Position numbers and translations under genes: made by a program
Notes under the pieces: model-generated
The model's database searches: none
What the model was told of the DNA's origin: nothing
What the model saw: the letters and a program-made list of their open reading frames with translations, nothing else
Part shown: in pieces, positions 11,701 through 23,534 of the stretch
Layout of the letters: the number at the start of each line of letters is the position of its first letter
Position numbering within the stretch: the stretch's first letter is position 1
Assembly (NCBI GenBank): GCA_028023455.1
Contig: JAQFVV010000012.1
Coordinates: forward strand, 12,786,364-12,850,363
Length of the DNA stretch: 64,000 nt
Origin: Epiperipatus broadwayi
Taxonomy: Eukaryota; Onychophora; Udeonychophora; Euonychophora; Peripatidae
Direction of reading: 5' to 3'

Positions 11701-14041
11701 GAAACGAAGGACTTAATAAATCCACTACTAAATCTATCTTTTAGTTAAAATCTCTACATGTTCCTTTATAATAATTTGATAATAGTTAAGTTGTCCAAAA
11801 AAAATTTCAACATTAAATATAACATAAAGTTGAATGCTCTTGCTAAAGACTACTATAGTAAACACTAAGCTATTGTGGTGGCCATATGATTACTAAATTC
11901 TTTGATCTAAATTGAAATTCTTATCTATCATCACTTAGGTTGGGTAAACTATTATATAAAAGCTTTCATAAGTCCAAAATTGGCTCAGGAGTTCATAAGA
12001 AGTTCGAGTATAAAAAATGACTACGCTGAAACCGTGACAGGGATCTTAGGTTCCACTGTCATTCTACAACTGCACTAAACAACGCAGACGCAAAGTCGCT
12101 GTAATCAAGCAATAAAAAAACTTGCTTGTTTTCATATATGCAAAAATAATAAATTGATTGGTTAGTTGTTTTTTTTTTTGATTTAATTAAAATTAATTTA
12201 TTAGCACGTGATCTATAAGGAAATATTGTACAGTATTAATAAAAATCAGAGCCAAAATTCTTTTAATTAAAACAATTTGCTTAATTAAATATACCTATTG
12301 TAAACATTAAGGTTAAATAAATTCCATTTCCAATAATCTAATTCTTAATATTGTCTACTTAATCTTGAAAAATTTATATTTAATCTTGATCAAATAAAGT
12401 AAAAATATTTAAATGGATTTTTTTTTGTATACTTTTGTAAATTCCATTTACTTTTTTTTTTCAATTCAATTAAATTTTGAGTCGAATGCTAAGATGTTGA
12501 GTTATGAAGAACCCCAAGGATTTTTTTTTTTAACAATGTTAAAGTTAAAATGTCTGAGGGACCAACTAAAAAATGTCAATTCTTTTATTTTCATGTTAAA
12601 ATTTGAAATGGGTATTCTTAAATCAGTTTCTGTTGCTTTCTTTCTTTCTTTTTTTTTAAAATTCCATCTCAAGATTTTTCTGAATGAGTGAAACGTTTGT
12701 CCTTGCTTTTTATAATCTATACGTTTTTTAAAAAATCAATAATAATGAACTTATTTTTTATTTAAAAAAAAAAGATTGCTTTTTAGCATAAAAATAAAAA
12801 TTAATCAATAAGCACATCTTATTATAAAAACCCAGTATTCTCAATAATTGTATTTAAAAAAAAACTGATACAACTTCATAATTTTACAAATAAATATAAC
12901 TCTATAAAAAATTATAATACACTATTTTACTAAATCAGATTTCATTAACCAGAAAGATCTATTACGTATGAGAGCTCGATTTCATAATAAATTGACGTCA
13001 CCCTACAAAAATTTGAAATAGAATTAAAAAAAAAAGTTCTGCATATCTTATATATTGTAAACGGGGTAAATTACATTAGCTTTTAATTAGTATTTTATCA
13101 AAAATCAAATTTTCCAATTTTAATAATTATATTTAATAATTCAATTAACGTACTAGGAATTTTCCTATGGAAATCAATCACGATCATCAATGAGTATACT
13201 AATCCAGCCACTATGGGCATCATTTTTGTAACATGCTAATCTGTCAACGCTGGTGCAATGATCAAATATAATCTGAATAAAATATAGCACAATCGGGGTC
13301 GCCATTTTGTAATGAACTATAGACAATAATATGGGATAATAATATAAAAAGAAATCTTACTATGCCTAAGAATTGAAACGTCATCCATAATAATCTAGAT
13401 TCTGCATAAATATGGAATGTCATTTTATAAAAGCCCTAAAGTTGATTTGGCATTTTATAATAATTACCACTTGTGCACAATCATCATCAGCTAGCATGGG
13501 GTAGCTACTTTGTCACAACAATAATGGATTTTGATTTCACTACCTCTCTACATTTGCTTAATCAACATTTGTCACAAAGAAATGACCTCAAGGCTGATAT
13601 TCTTTATCACTAAGCAAAACATGCATTAATAAATAATGACTATAATAACCTGTGTACAATTATCTAACTCAGGCATTGGTCATATTAGCCATAACAATAT
13701 TTCACACATATGATTATTTAAATACTAACAATCTATATTAAGATCTAACTTATCCAGATAATGTTTAATACAAAATAAAGCTAACTAAATCACCGCTCCA
13801 AACATCAATGAATCTATCACACTTACAAGGTAAACTGTAATAAGAAGTAAAATCGTATATCATTGCCCTAAACAATGATGATCTACTCGATTGACAATTG
13901 AATAAAACTAAATTGGACATTATTAATTTAATATTATTTTTAGTAATTTAAATTTATCTTAATATGTAATGATATTCTATTTTATTTAAATAGATTAATT
14001 TTTAAAATAATTATAAGTACATTTTTTTGGGAAATGTTTTA
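11701..14041. other. AT-rich DNA, no gene
   Basis: The frame at 12413-12691 is rich in Phe and Lys from T and A runs and is not supported. Between 13150 and 13900 phrases such as CATTTTGTAATGAACTATA and CATTTTATAATAATTACCAC recur loosely. Similar text resumes after 15066, so the 14-kb element seems to have landed in an older repeat. Confidence 0.4.
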
Positions 14042-14164
14042 TAAACCTATACAATTCAAAATACAGCAAAACTCTCCATATAGTAGTGCCATCTTGTGCT
14101 AACAAGAGCAATCAATGGATGCCAGAAGGCTTGTGCATAAAATCCCTATCTAGTACCTACTCAT

Positions 14165-14219
14165 CCAATATCCCCAGACTAGTTTCTGGCTTGTGGCCTT
14201 CATCAGTGAGGAGCCTTGG
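14165..14219 (-). ncRNA. Hammerhead ribozyme, type I (family A, left arm)
   Basis: This is the exact reverse complement of the ribozyme at 14831-14885, so it has the same three helices and core read on the minus strand. Because the arms are inverted, transcription of either strand would make one ribozyme and one antisense copy in the same RNA. Confidence 0.75.
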
Positions 14220-14626
14220 ATCTGAGAGCACTGCACTTAGATCTTAGGATCTAATGCAACCCTCCAGCACCCACCTTTTAACTCTATTTAACTACAAAAC
14301 TATGAGAATGAAATTGAAAACACTATTAATATTTTCAATCCAAGCTCAATAGCTTATATAGTCATATGGGTCTGAACTCAATTCAGTACCCATACATTTT
14401 GGTGTCTTTGGCTCTTTAACAACCATAGCCACCACTATCCTATTAGGCAGGATTGGTGTTAAACCACTAAACATCACATGATCACTATCTCATACTAGCA
14501 CAATAATTGTTATAAACAATTCAAAATACAGCAAAACTCTCCATATAGTAGTGCCATCTTGTGCTAACAAGAGCAATCAATGGATGCCAGAAGGCTTGTG
14601 CATAAAATCCCTATCTAGTACCTACT

Positions 14627-14660
14627 CATCCAATATCCCCAGACTAGTTTCTGGCTTGTG
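14627..14660 (-). ncRNA. Partial hammerhead, broken in helix II
   Basis: The middle copy keeps the strand after helix II (AAGCCAGAAACTAGTCT) and helix I strand GGGGATATTGG. It stops at the helix II loop, where it is joined to the full right-hand copy. CTGATGA is missing, so it cannot be active by itself. Confidence 0.65.
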
Positions 14661-14830
14661 GTACTGAATTGAGTTCAGACCCATATGACTATATAAGCTA
14701 TTGAGCTTGGATTGAAAATATTAATAGTGTTTTCAATTTCATTCTCATAGTTTTGTAGTTAAATAGAGTTAAAAGGTGGGTGCTGGAGGGTTGCATTAGA
14801 TCCTAAGATCTAAGTGCAGTGCTCTCAGAT

Positions 14831-14885
14831 CCAAGGCTCCTCACTGATGAAGGCCACAAGCCAGAAACTAGTCTGGGGATATTGG
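14831..14885 (+). ncRNA. Hammerhead ribozyme, type I (family A, right arm)
   Basis: The catalytic core CTGATGA is at 14844-14850 and GAAA at 14864-14867. Helix II is GGC-CACAA-GCC, closed towards the core by an A-A pair. Helix III is minimal: AC-TA-GT, giving GAAACTAGTC with the expected cleavage after C14873. Helix I pairs TGGGGA (14874-14879) with TCCTCA (14838-14843), with one G-U. After a small internal loop, TTGG (14882-14885) pairs with CCAA (14831-14834). All invariant core bases of the family are present. A two-base-pair helix III is characteristic of Penelope-like ribozymes. Folding was done by eye; activity is inferred. Confidence 0.8.
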
Positions 14886-15065
14886 ATGAGTAGGTACTAG
14901 ATAGGGATTTTATGCACAAGCCTTCTGGCATCCATTGATTGCACTTGTTAGCACAAGATGGCACTACTATATGGAGAGTTTTGCTGTATTTTGAATTGTT
15001 TATAACAATTATTGTGCTAGTATGAGATAGTGATCATGTGATGTTTAGTGGTTTAAACCTATACA

Positions 15066-15890
15066 CTATTTTAAATATTTAAAGAAAATAATCCTTACTC
15101 AAATGTATACCTACTTCAATAAAACGTTAAATGTAATATAAATATTTCATTCATTTCTACAGTAGAGTGATAATCAATTATTGCTACATTTATATTCTAA
15201 AATGAAATACTCCACAAAAATTTATTATCAATAACTCTATTAGCTAATTTTACATTTTATCACATTATATAAAATATACCCTAAGTTTCCATTGGACATT
15301 TACTGAATTACAATCTCTGATATTATTTATCAAATCTCTAGTCAATCTAATATAAAATAGACTTTATAACAATTAAGCTATATATGACAATAATTGACAG
15401 TTATACAATCCAAAGATAATATTCGGTTAAGTTAGTTAATGAAATTTATGGTCTCAAGTTCAAAGAAATTTAAAAAGTAACTATGATAAGTCATTCTGAC
15501 AGAACACAATCAATTAAGATTTTATAACTGGACAAAATATGCAAATAGATCATCAACTCTAAGCTAATGAAATTATTTTACTAATAATATTGATTTAAAT
15601 AAATAAACAAATATTTGAATGCATTATTAATTTTTTCAGAGTTTTTTTTAGCTAAAATGGTGACGGCTTCAAGTCGCTCGAATTGTGTCATTTTTAATGC
15701 TACGGTAAAGATTTTATGATCATTTTAAAGCTTGGAAAATATACTGTAAGATGTTGCCCTCTCTAAATTTATTTTACAAGTAAAATATCAATAAATTTGA
15801 CATTTAGACCTTAACAATGGTGGAGGGCAGTTTTTCCTTGATGCTGATTGGTTGGTTGTCATTTCAACAAAAGAAGAGGCCTGTCCATAA
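15066..15890. other. AT-rich DNA, no gene
   Basis: No gene seen. Text resembles that before 14041. A less AT-rich block at 15655-15710 (GACGGCTTCAAGTCGCTCG) is unassigned. Confidence 0.4.
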
Positions 15891-15895
15891 TTTTT

Positions 15896-16320
15896 CATCG
15901 CTCCAACTTTTTTATTTTGTATTTCTAAATGAAAACGAATGTTTTAGATTGATTTTAAGTATTTTTTACATATTATAAATTATTTTCATAAAATATACTG
16001 AAAACATAATTATTTTTAAAAAAACCAGTAAGATTTTATTAAAAAATTGTATACTTTTACTGGAACATAAATTGAAAAAGAAACCAGCGCTAACAACAAT
16101 TTTGACACCTGACAACAGTTTACATTGTCCCAAGCTCTTTATTTGATTTTCAAATAAAAATTAATGTTTTAGAATATTTTGCTGGCATTTATTTACATAT
16201 TATAATGTATTTTGGTAAAATATGCTGAAAATATAAATTATTTTAGGAAAATAGTAAGATTTTAGTAAAAAAAATCTTTATTTTTACACTAATGTAAATT
16301 GAGAGGAAAATCAATGATGT
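15896..16320 (+). repeat. Diverged tandem duplication, period about 235 bp
   Basis: Copy 1 (about 15898-16100) and copy 2 (about 16132-16320) share in order: AATGTTTTAGA, TTTACATATTATAA, AAAATATACTGAAAA against AAAATATGCTGAAAA, AGTAAGATTTTA, TTTTTAC, and AAATTGA-A-GAAA. They then run into CAGCGCTAACAACA and TGATGTCACCAACAC. Many substitutions indicate age. No coding content. Confidence 0.6.
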
Positions 16321-18740
16321 CACCAACACTTTCTGATTTGTTACTAAGTTTTTTTTTAGGTTTTCTGCTATAGAATATTTTTATAATTATAAATAGAAAT
16401 TTATTTTTGAAAAAACTTTTGATCACTTTCATAATCTGACAAATTATTGATATACTTTTTACAAATAAAACTAAAATGAATATAATATTAAATGATGAAT
16501 ATATTTCTACTGCTGATTCTGTAATTGACCAATCAAAAGTTTAGAGTTTTAACTCACTCAGCCAAACAAAATATTTGCTGCTGAAAGAGTTAAATATAAA
16601 ATTTATACATAGGATTTAAAAACTGATGATGTATAAAATATATCTAATTCTAATGCACTTACCAAGATGAGTTTGAATCTTAGACCAAATTTAAAGTACC
16701 AAAATTATCTTGCACATCCAAAAAAAATAATGAAACAGATTTGTCTGGTTTTAAATCAACTCTAAATTTATTGGTTTATCAAATAAAAATCAATAACAGA
16801 AATAAAATATAAAGGAACATCAAGTGATGTTTTGCAATCAACTAAATATCAATAAAAATAATAAAATATGTGTGGAACTCCAAATATATGTTGTGTTACA
16901 ATAACACATCATGGAAATGGAAGGAAAGATTTGAAATATCATATATAATAATAAAAAAAATTGTGATAAAAAATTGAACTCTACTTATTCATTAATGCCA
17001 TAATAATTAAACACACATAAAAGAAAAATATCTGCTATAATTTTAACCCTTTTCTACTCGATATTTTCAAGTTAAATTTTGAACATCCAAAAAAAAAAAA
17101 AAAGAAATATTTGGAAACATCAGGTTGTATTAAGTAAGAGCCTAAATGAAAACTAACTGAATCTCTCCGACCTTTTTATTGCTTGAATTCTATATCTACA
17201 TATATGCATAAGAAAAAAACCCATATTTAAGTGAAAGTCTATCCATATTCATTCACTATTCACTGATCCATCATAGCTTCCAATTCTTTTTTGAAATCCT
17301 AAAGTTTAGTGATGATTTTTCTTTGAATAGAGAAGATAAGCATCAGTGGTAAGACACTCAAATTCGAATTTATTTCCCTTTGTGTGGGCTTAACTTTCAA
17401 TGTTTTCTTTCAAGTAGATAATTATCCACCTTCCAAAACAACAGATACAAAATAATATATCACTGTCTGTTTTAATTTTTCTTTTCACTAGCAATGATGT
17501 GCAAAAGAATTTCTGTAATGACACAATCTATTTTAAATTAAGTGAAGATTTAATACTGGCTTTTTCTTTTATTCCTTTTTTTTTTTTTTTGGCTTACAAG
17601 AGTGGAGTTTAAAATTGCTTATTATAATATAAATAGAATTGATCGATTTTGTAAATTTTCTTGATTTGAAATACAATATCCATAAAACATAATGGGGTTT
17701 ATATCCATCTTAAATAAATAAATGTAATCCTGGACTTTTAAACACAGAATATCTTTGCATAGCTGATCTGCAATACAAGGCATTTTTGATGGGATTTTCC
17801 TTTCATATTTTTGTTGCTCTCCCTGGAATTTTATCAGCAAGCTGCTCCTTTGAATGGGCAGATAGTTACAACTTTTATTATTCCATGGTTTTATGAATTA
17901 ACTATTTAAATAATAATATTTAATAAATTTTTGAAGACAGAGAAAAATGATCCATTTTATGCAAATACAAAATGATAACTCAAATTACAGTGTCTCTATT
18001 TATCAGACACTCTTGATCATGTTATTGCTGTCATAACAACTGTTGGAAATCACTCGAATTTAACTCTATGATGAACGATCTGTTCAAAAAAGTTTTGCCT
18101 CCCTTTTGTAAGTGAAATGAAGATTTTTTAAAAAAATGGATACATTGAAAATGAAATCTAAGTTTGATATGATTTTTTTTAAATCCAAAATAAAGAATTT
18201 TTATACATTCTAATGTATATATTTTTACATATGTTTTTTTTAATAATAATATTTTCACCAAATTACATGAAACATAAAAACATTTAATGGGGTAATATTT
18301 GTTGCTATGGTGATTGCAATAACAGAAATTGAAATGTGTAATATTTAATAACAATGTTGATTTTAGTCAAGTAATTTTTCGTGATACATTTAACTATTTT
18401 TTAAATCTATTTATTTACCTGTTTATATTTTTTTTCTGAGATTGATTACAACAGATTTAGGATTTTGAAGCTAGAATTAACAGTAAAAAATATTATTTAA
18501 AACATTAGGTTGCCATGGTTATCAAGTTAATTTTGTATTTTAAGATCTCCGTTATCCATGGATCAAGTGAAAAGAAACTAAACAAGATCAACAATTTTTT
18601 TTAATACTTTAACCTACATTTAATCTGAATACTTACAATATATATAGAATTTTAAACTTACAAGCATGATGGTATTTTATCTTGAGAATTCTAACTTGAA
18701 TTGACACTTAAACATAATAAATTTGTTATATATATATATA
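16321..18740. other. AT-rich DNA, no gene
   Basis: Minus frames at 17622-17840 and 18031-18354 show no recognisable motif. Near 16545 the pair TTTAACTCACTCAGC and GCTGCTGAAAGAGTTAAA makes a short imperfect inverted repeat that I could not assign. Confidence 0.4.
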
Positions 18741-18754
18741 TATTAAAGTTGTCT

Positions 18755-19008
18755 CGATTTGGTTCGATTCTATGTTTTTGCTATCACTGGTCAGACCAGC
18801 AACATCTGAGAGAGAGAGAGAATAATCTCACCCAAAATGTTGTGTTTTATACTAATGGTGCAGTTTCAATTCCCATGTGCTACTTGAAACATTATGTTAA
18901 CACTAACATGTGTGCATTATTATTATCAGTTAAATGTATTTGGAAAGTTTAAATAAATTTGTGATTTTTTCTAAAGACATTAGAAGATGGACTATTATAC
19001 AACATATA
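18755..19008 (+). repeat. SINE family B, copy a
   Basis: Near the start is a Pol III B-box-like GGTTCGATTC (18761-18770). The 3' part reads ACTTGAAACATTATG, CTAAC-TGTGTGC, CAGTTAAATGTATTTGGAAA and TTCTAAAGACATTAGA. These blocks align with 21695-21947 and, for the tail, with 29088-29227. The tail is cut at 19008 by the inverted-repeat DNA element. A (GA)8 run lies at 18811-18826. No A box was found, so the tRNA origin of the head is inferred. Confidence 0.6.
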
Positions 19009-19967
19009 CACCTGGGTCTCTTTTTACGCAGATTTATTTTATGCGATTTTGAAGTTACACGATTTATGTTTCTCCGGAAGTCAAACTCCGATAATGCGCT
19101 ATCACTTTAAATAATAAATTTCATGCACTTGCGTCATATTGAAAGTAATAGCACATTATTGGAATTCGACTTTCATCTTAGTAATTTCAATATTTTCAGT
19201 GCTTTATAATAGTAAGATTTTATGCAATAATGAAATTAAAATCATGATTTCCACATTTTATGTATTCACACATTAAATTTTACAAGATTATAATGTAAAT
19301 TTGTTCAGACATTGTGCATGTTAATTTTTCATTTTAAATCACATTCTGTTTTTGCTTTTTAAAAAAGAATGTAATCAATTATTAATCATTTAGTGTCCAC
19401 AAGTTTATTTTTAAAAGATGAGTAATAGCAGTGGGCACAATTAAAATTGAAAATTAGAAAATTAAAGACAAAAATAAAAATTTAATTTTTAGTTGTTAGA
19501 TTAATTACTAATTATGTTGTCACCAGAAAACCATTAACACAACATGATAGTGACGTTGGCACTAGTTGTATTTCTTCTTGTGAAGAATCTGATTTTTTAC
19601 CAGTTTGCAAATGAACCTGTTTAACAGCAAATAGTGATAATAATTAAAACGTGTATAAAAAAATGTAAATGACTGTAAATTATGCATAAAAATATATTGT
19701 TTTGAATAAAATTAAATATTATAATTAAAAAAAGTTTGTCTTGTATCAATTTTTTTCAAATTTGAAATTTTTTATTAGTCATATTTTATTTCCTTATTTT
19801 TTTTTGCGCGAATTTTAATTTTACGTTGGTGCTTTGTTTTTACACGATCTTTGAAAAATCACAGTCCGTATCCCCCCTTTTTCAAGGTAAGTTACATCTA
19901 TTTTTGCGCGATTTTGTTTGCGCGTTTTCTGAGGAACCTATCGATCGCGTAAAACAAGACCCAGGTG
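19009..19967. mobile_element. Non-autonomous DNA transposon with 11-bp inverted ends
   Basis: The left end reads CACCTGGGTCT followed by TTTTTACGC. The right end, reverse complemented, reads CACCTGGGTCT followed by TGTTTTACGC. Both ends hold clusters of CG dinucleotides (GCGCGAATTT, TTGCGCGATTTTG, TATCGATCGCG), rare elsewhere in the window. The inside is plain AT-rich DNA without a transposase frame. If the ends are taken one base further out, the flanks are TAT on both sides, a possible 3-bp target duplication. A TA-type (Tc1/pogo-like) flank is not clear. The superfamily is therefore left open. It sits within the tail of a SINE copy. Confidence 0.65.
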
Positions 19968-21694
19968 TTATTACTTCTAATATATACTAAGTATTTTTCA
20001 AATAACATTTTTATTCTTTAATAAAGATCCCTTAGTGTACATAGTGCTTATATGTATATATATATAATGATCAAATCTCCAATACAATTTATATAGAAAT
20101 TTTTTTAAATTATAGTAAGTTTTATTATCTATTAAACAAAAGAGGAGAGGGAAAGTGATATAGATATATGTAAAAATGCAATGTTGAATGCAGACATGAA
20201 AGAAAAGGATATGTTTATATTTAAAAATCCTAATAAGAGAGAGAACAATGTGGGTGAAAATAGAATGGTGGAGAGTGTAAAGATTAAAAAAAAAATAGAG
20301 AAGTTACCTGAAAATAATTACAACAAAGAATTATTTTAAAGAAGAGTCAATATTGTTAATATAAAATTTATTTTTAAAATTTGAAGAAAAAAGTCATGAA
20401 TAAGAAATGAGAATTGGAGAGGGTTTTTATAGGAAAAAAAAATAGATTTGTTTATCGAAGAACTGCATCTTTACACACATAAATGGAAGAGGCTGAACAG
20501 ATATGATGAAGATAAAAAATTGTGAATGTAGAAATTGTTAAAAATACCTTGGGTGGGGGGGGGTATAAAGAACATATGTGTCTTATTTTTGAAATTGGAT
20601 AAAAAGGTATGGATGTGTGTTATAAAGTATTTAATTATTGGAGAAGAGAGAGATATGAAAGAGGGAATTAAAATGTTTAAAAATGCTTATTTAAAGATAT
20701 AAATGATGCTTGAAAAATAATCATAACATCTTGATTATATATGATATGAAATTAATAGGGTAACGTGAAAATTATATGATGAGTTTTATATTGTCAAGAC
20801 AGAATTTGAACACACTACTGATAGTATGTTAGTAGATAAAAAAAAATTATAAAAGATAAAAAAAAAATGTAGTAGTGATTATAAGTTTATGTTCATAGAA
20901 TTAGAAATATCTAAAAGGTAAAGTAATACAATATATAGTGTACCATTGTGTGCTAACATTAAGAGAGAAACGAATTGGAGCTTGTTGAAAGAAAAAAATA
21001 TGTACAGAGTAATGAAAAAACAAATGTAATTACTATTCAATAAACCTATTTTATTGATAATTATGAAATCTATTCTTTTGACCACTGATTAAAAAAAATA
21101 TATGTGCAGTTAAAAGATAAAACTCATTTCAATTACCTACAATTAGTAAAAAAGGAATATCAAGCCAAATCTTTTAAAGATGGCTGATAGAAATGTCAGT
21201 TCAAATTTAGTTTTAATCTTGTAAAGACAAAAATGTATAAGTAAGTTTTTTATGGAATATTTTTTTTTGTAAAGTAGACATTTTTATTTTGCTGTTAAGA
21301 GTACATTATTGTGCACCCATAAATGTACACTATCTTTAAAAAAGATAAAAATGATCTGTTTTGGGTTGTAATTTATTTAAAAGAAAAAAATTAAAGGAAA
21401 ATACAGATTAAAATAACAATCATGTGGGATTGAATATGCATGTGTAGGAGAATGACAGAAGGATATATAAAGAGATCCTTAGACTTTTAAATGTAATGTA
21501 GAATGTATGTTTTCCTCTATGTTGAAGTTATTGATTTGATAGCTTTAGAACAATAGAAAAGTTAAAACTAATGCAAAGTGAAGCTGTTTTGCAAAAATTC
21601 CAGTGCCATGCTATCTGAGACAAAATGATCACTCTTGTGGAAGCTCTAACCAACTGACCATGTTACCTTAAAATTTAATATTCAAGAATCTAAA
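19968..21694. other. Purine-rich, strand-asymmetric DNA, no clear gene
   Basis: From about 20140 to 20700 the plus strand is markedly A/G-rich (for example AGAGGAGAGGGAAAG). A broken plus-strand reading near 20757-20850 contains LYDEFYIVKTEFEHTTD, which looks protein-like but matches nothing I can name. It may be a decayed retroelement ORF. A G-run GGGTGGGGGGGGG lies near 20552. Confidence 0.3.
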
Positions 21695-21947
21695 GATCCA
21701 GGTTTGATTCTCATGCTAATGCTGCCACTGTTTAGGTCAATAATACCTGAAGAGTAGATGAGAATAATACTATTTGAAACATTGTGCATATGCTAACCTG
21801 TGTGCTATTACTAACAGTTGAATGTGATTGAAAATTTAAATAAAGTTAAATTTTTCTAAAGACATTTAATATTTAATATTAGATAATGGAAATAGTCAAA
21901 CATATAAATACAACTAAAATGCAATCATCACAAACCTTCAGGAAAAC
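21695..21947 (+). repeat. SINE family B, copy b
   Basis: It starts with a B-box-like GGTTTGATTC (21701-21710), followed by TTTGAAACATTGTG, GCTAACCTGTGTGCTATTA, ACAGTTGAATGT, AAATAAAGTTAAATTTTTC and TAAAGACATT. It ends in CATCACAAACCTTCAGGAAAA. Copies a (18755) and c (29088) share these blocks in the same order. Confidence 0.65.
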
Positions 21948-23300
21948 AAATACTTTCGCCTTTTCCTACATTTTATTTTTATGAAAAAGGATTTTTTATA
22001 ATAGCTGCATTGAAGATATAATTTGGTCTCAATTAAATATAGAAAGAGCACTCAGAATGTCAATTTCAAATATGAAAAACTTTACTCTGCAAGATAAGCT
22101 CAAGGAATACATTAATTTATGGAATTTTAAATTACTAATATCAAAATATCTTTTGTGTTACTTATATGGATTTACCTATTTTTAAGGGGTGATATTTTAT
22201 TTTTATATTAACAAAATGTATCTTTTCTTATTTTGATTTCAATTATTTGTCTTTTTTCAAATTTTTTGTCTATTTTTCGTGTCTCTGCACCTGCCCTTTT
22301 ATTATTAGAGGGCACACCTTACAGTTGAGAATCACTGGTTTAATTTATTGTAAAATATGTTTAATATATATAATGAGCATAGCCTAAAAATCCATTAATT
22401 TTTTTTTCTTCTGCCCGGAACGATGTTTGTAAATGTTATTAAAAATCAAAAATATTAGCTGAATAACTAAGTAAATAATAAAAATGTTTTACTTCTTTTA
22501 ATTTACGTTAATAGGATCTATTTATTATAATATTTTTAAGCAGGAGCAGTTAAAAAAGCACTGACTTATAATTTTTACTATATCAATATAATAGCTTTGG
22601 TTTGCTCAAAATATTTCACCAAAAATAAAATTGGAAAAAGATTTGCAAAAAAATATATTATTGCGATCGTTTTAAACTTCATTTCAAAAAAATTATTTTA
22701 AATATAATGTTAAAATTAATTGTCCATTGAATATATTATATTTCATGTTAGAAATTAATTTCAAAGAGAATTAGATTTTTAAAATGTCTTTTGGAAAAGA
22801 ATATTTAAATTTACTTATATTAACAATTACTATGCATCATTCTATGATCTACAAAATGCAAATCAAAAAAATCATTTATAGGTTAATATGAAGTAGTCAT
22901 TATGTTCATTGAACTAAAAAAAAAGTATAAATTATTCTTGTCATATATTTCAAGTCAATAATACATTGAAATATAGTTGATACGATTCCTAATATTTTAA
23001 AATAATATAATTCTTCCAGAATTACAATTATTATCTTATACAAGTCCATGAATGGAAAGGTGTAAAATTCTGTCTCCAAAATAAAATGCATTTTTTTTAT
23101 TAAGGAAAAAACACGTACAATTACAATATAAATCTTGTTGGTATACATTTTTTTAGATTTTTTACACTTATTATAACAATCATTAGTAAATAATTTTCCA
23201 AATTAGAAAATATACCCGTTTTATACATTAGTTATTATTATGACAAATTAATTTCATGATCAGAGCAAGAAGCACATCGTTCAAACTTAGTCTATAATTA
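21948..23300. other. AT-rich DNA with one possible hAT end
   Basis: Around 22300-22340 the plus strand reads GAGGGCACACCTTACAG and TTGAGAATCACTG. Its reverse complement CAGTGATTCTCAACTG resembles the terminal repeat of hAT-Charlie type elements. I could not find a partner end or target duplication. The frame 22906-23148 is unsupported. Confidence 0.35.
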
Positions 23301-23534
23301 TTGTGTACCAGTTTTATATCAGAACAACTGGCTCTTCATCTAGTGACTTAGACAGTGATCATTGTGCAGTCCATATTTTGATTGGCAGTGATCCTTTGTC
23401 ATTCTTCATCTAATTGGACCATTTATTTTTTAACCTTGAATTAGGATAGGCTCTTCATCCAGTGGCCTAAGTTGCCCCCAAGTGCCCCTGAAGAGCTTTT
23501 CCAGCATTAATAAGTGATCCCTGAACATAGTCCT

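Larger units (their letters stand above)
14042..15065. mobile_element. Penelope-type fold-back composite (family A) with 12-bp TSD
   Basis: The 1-kb element lies between identical 12-mers TAAACCTATACA at 14042-14053 and 15054-15065. The left part (14054-14383) is one copy in minus orientation. After a 76-bp spacer, a partial copy follows in the same orientation (14460-14659). A full copy in plus orientation occupies 14660-15053. The arms are almost identical, so the insertion is young compared with its surroundings. The outer end reads GATCATGTGATGTTTAGTGG. Each full unit contains a hammerhead ribozyme core (separate entries). Known Penelope-like elements carry such ribozymes in their terminal repeats and often form tandem or inverted partial copies, which matches this layout. 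No RT is inside; a coding Penelope-like fossil lies at 42360-44330. Confidence 0.8.
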
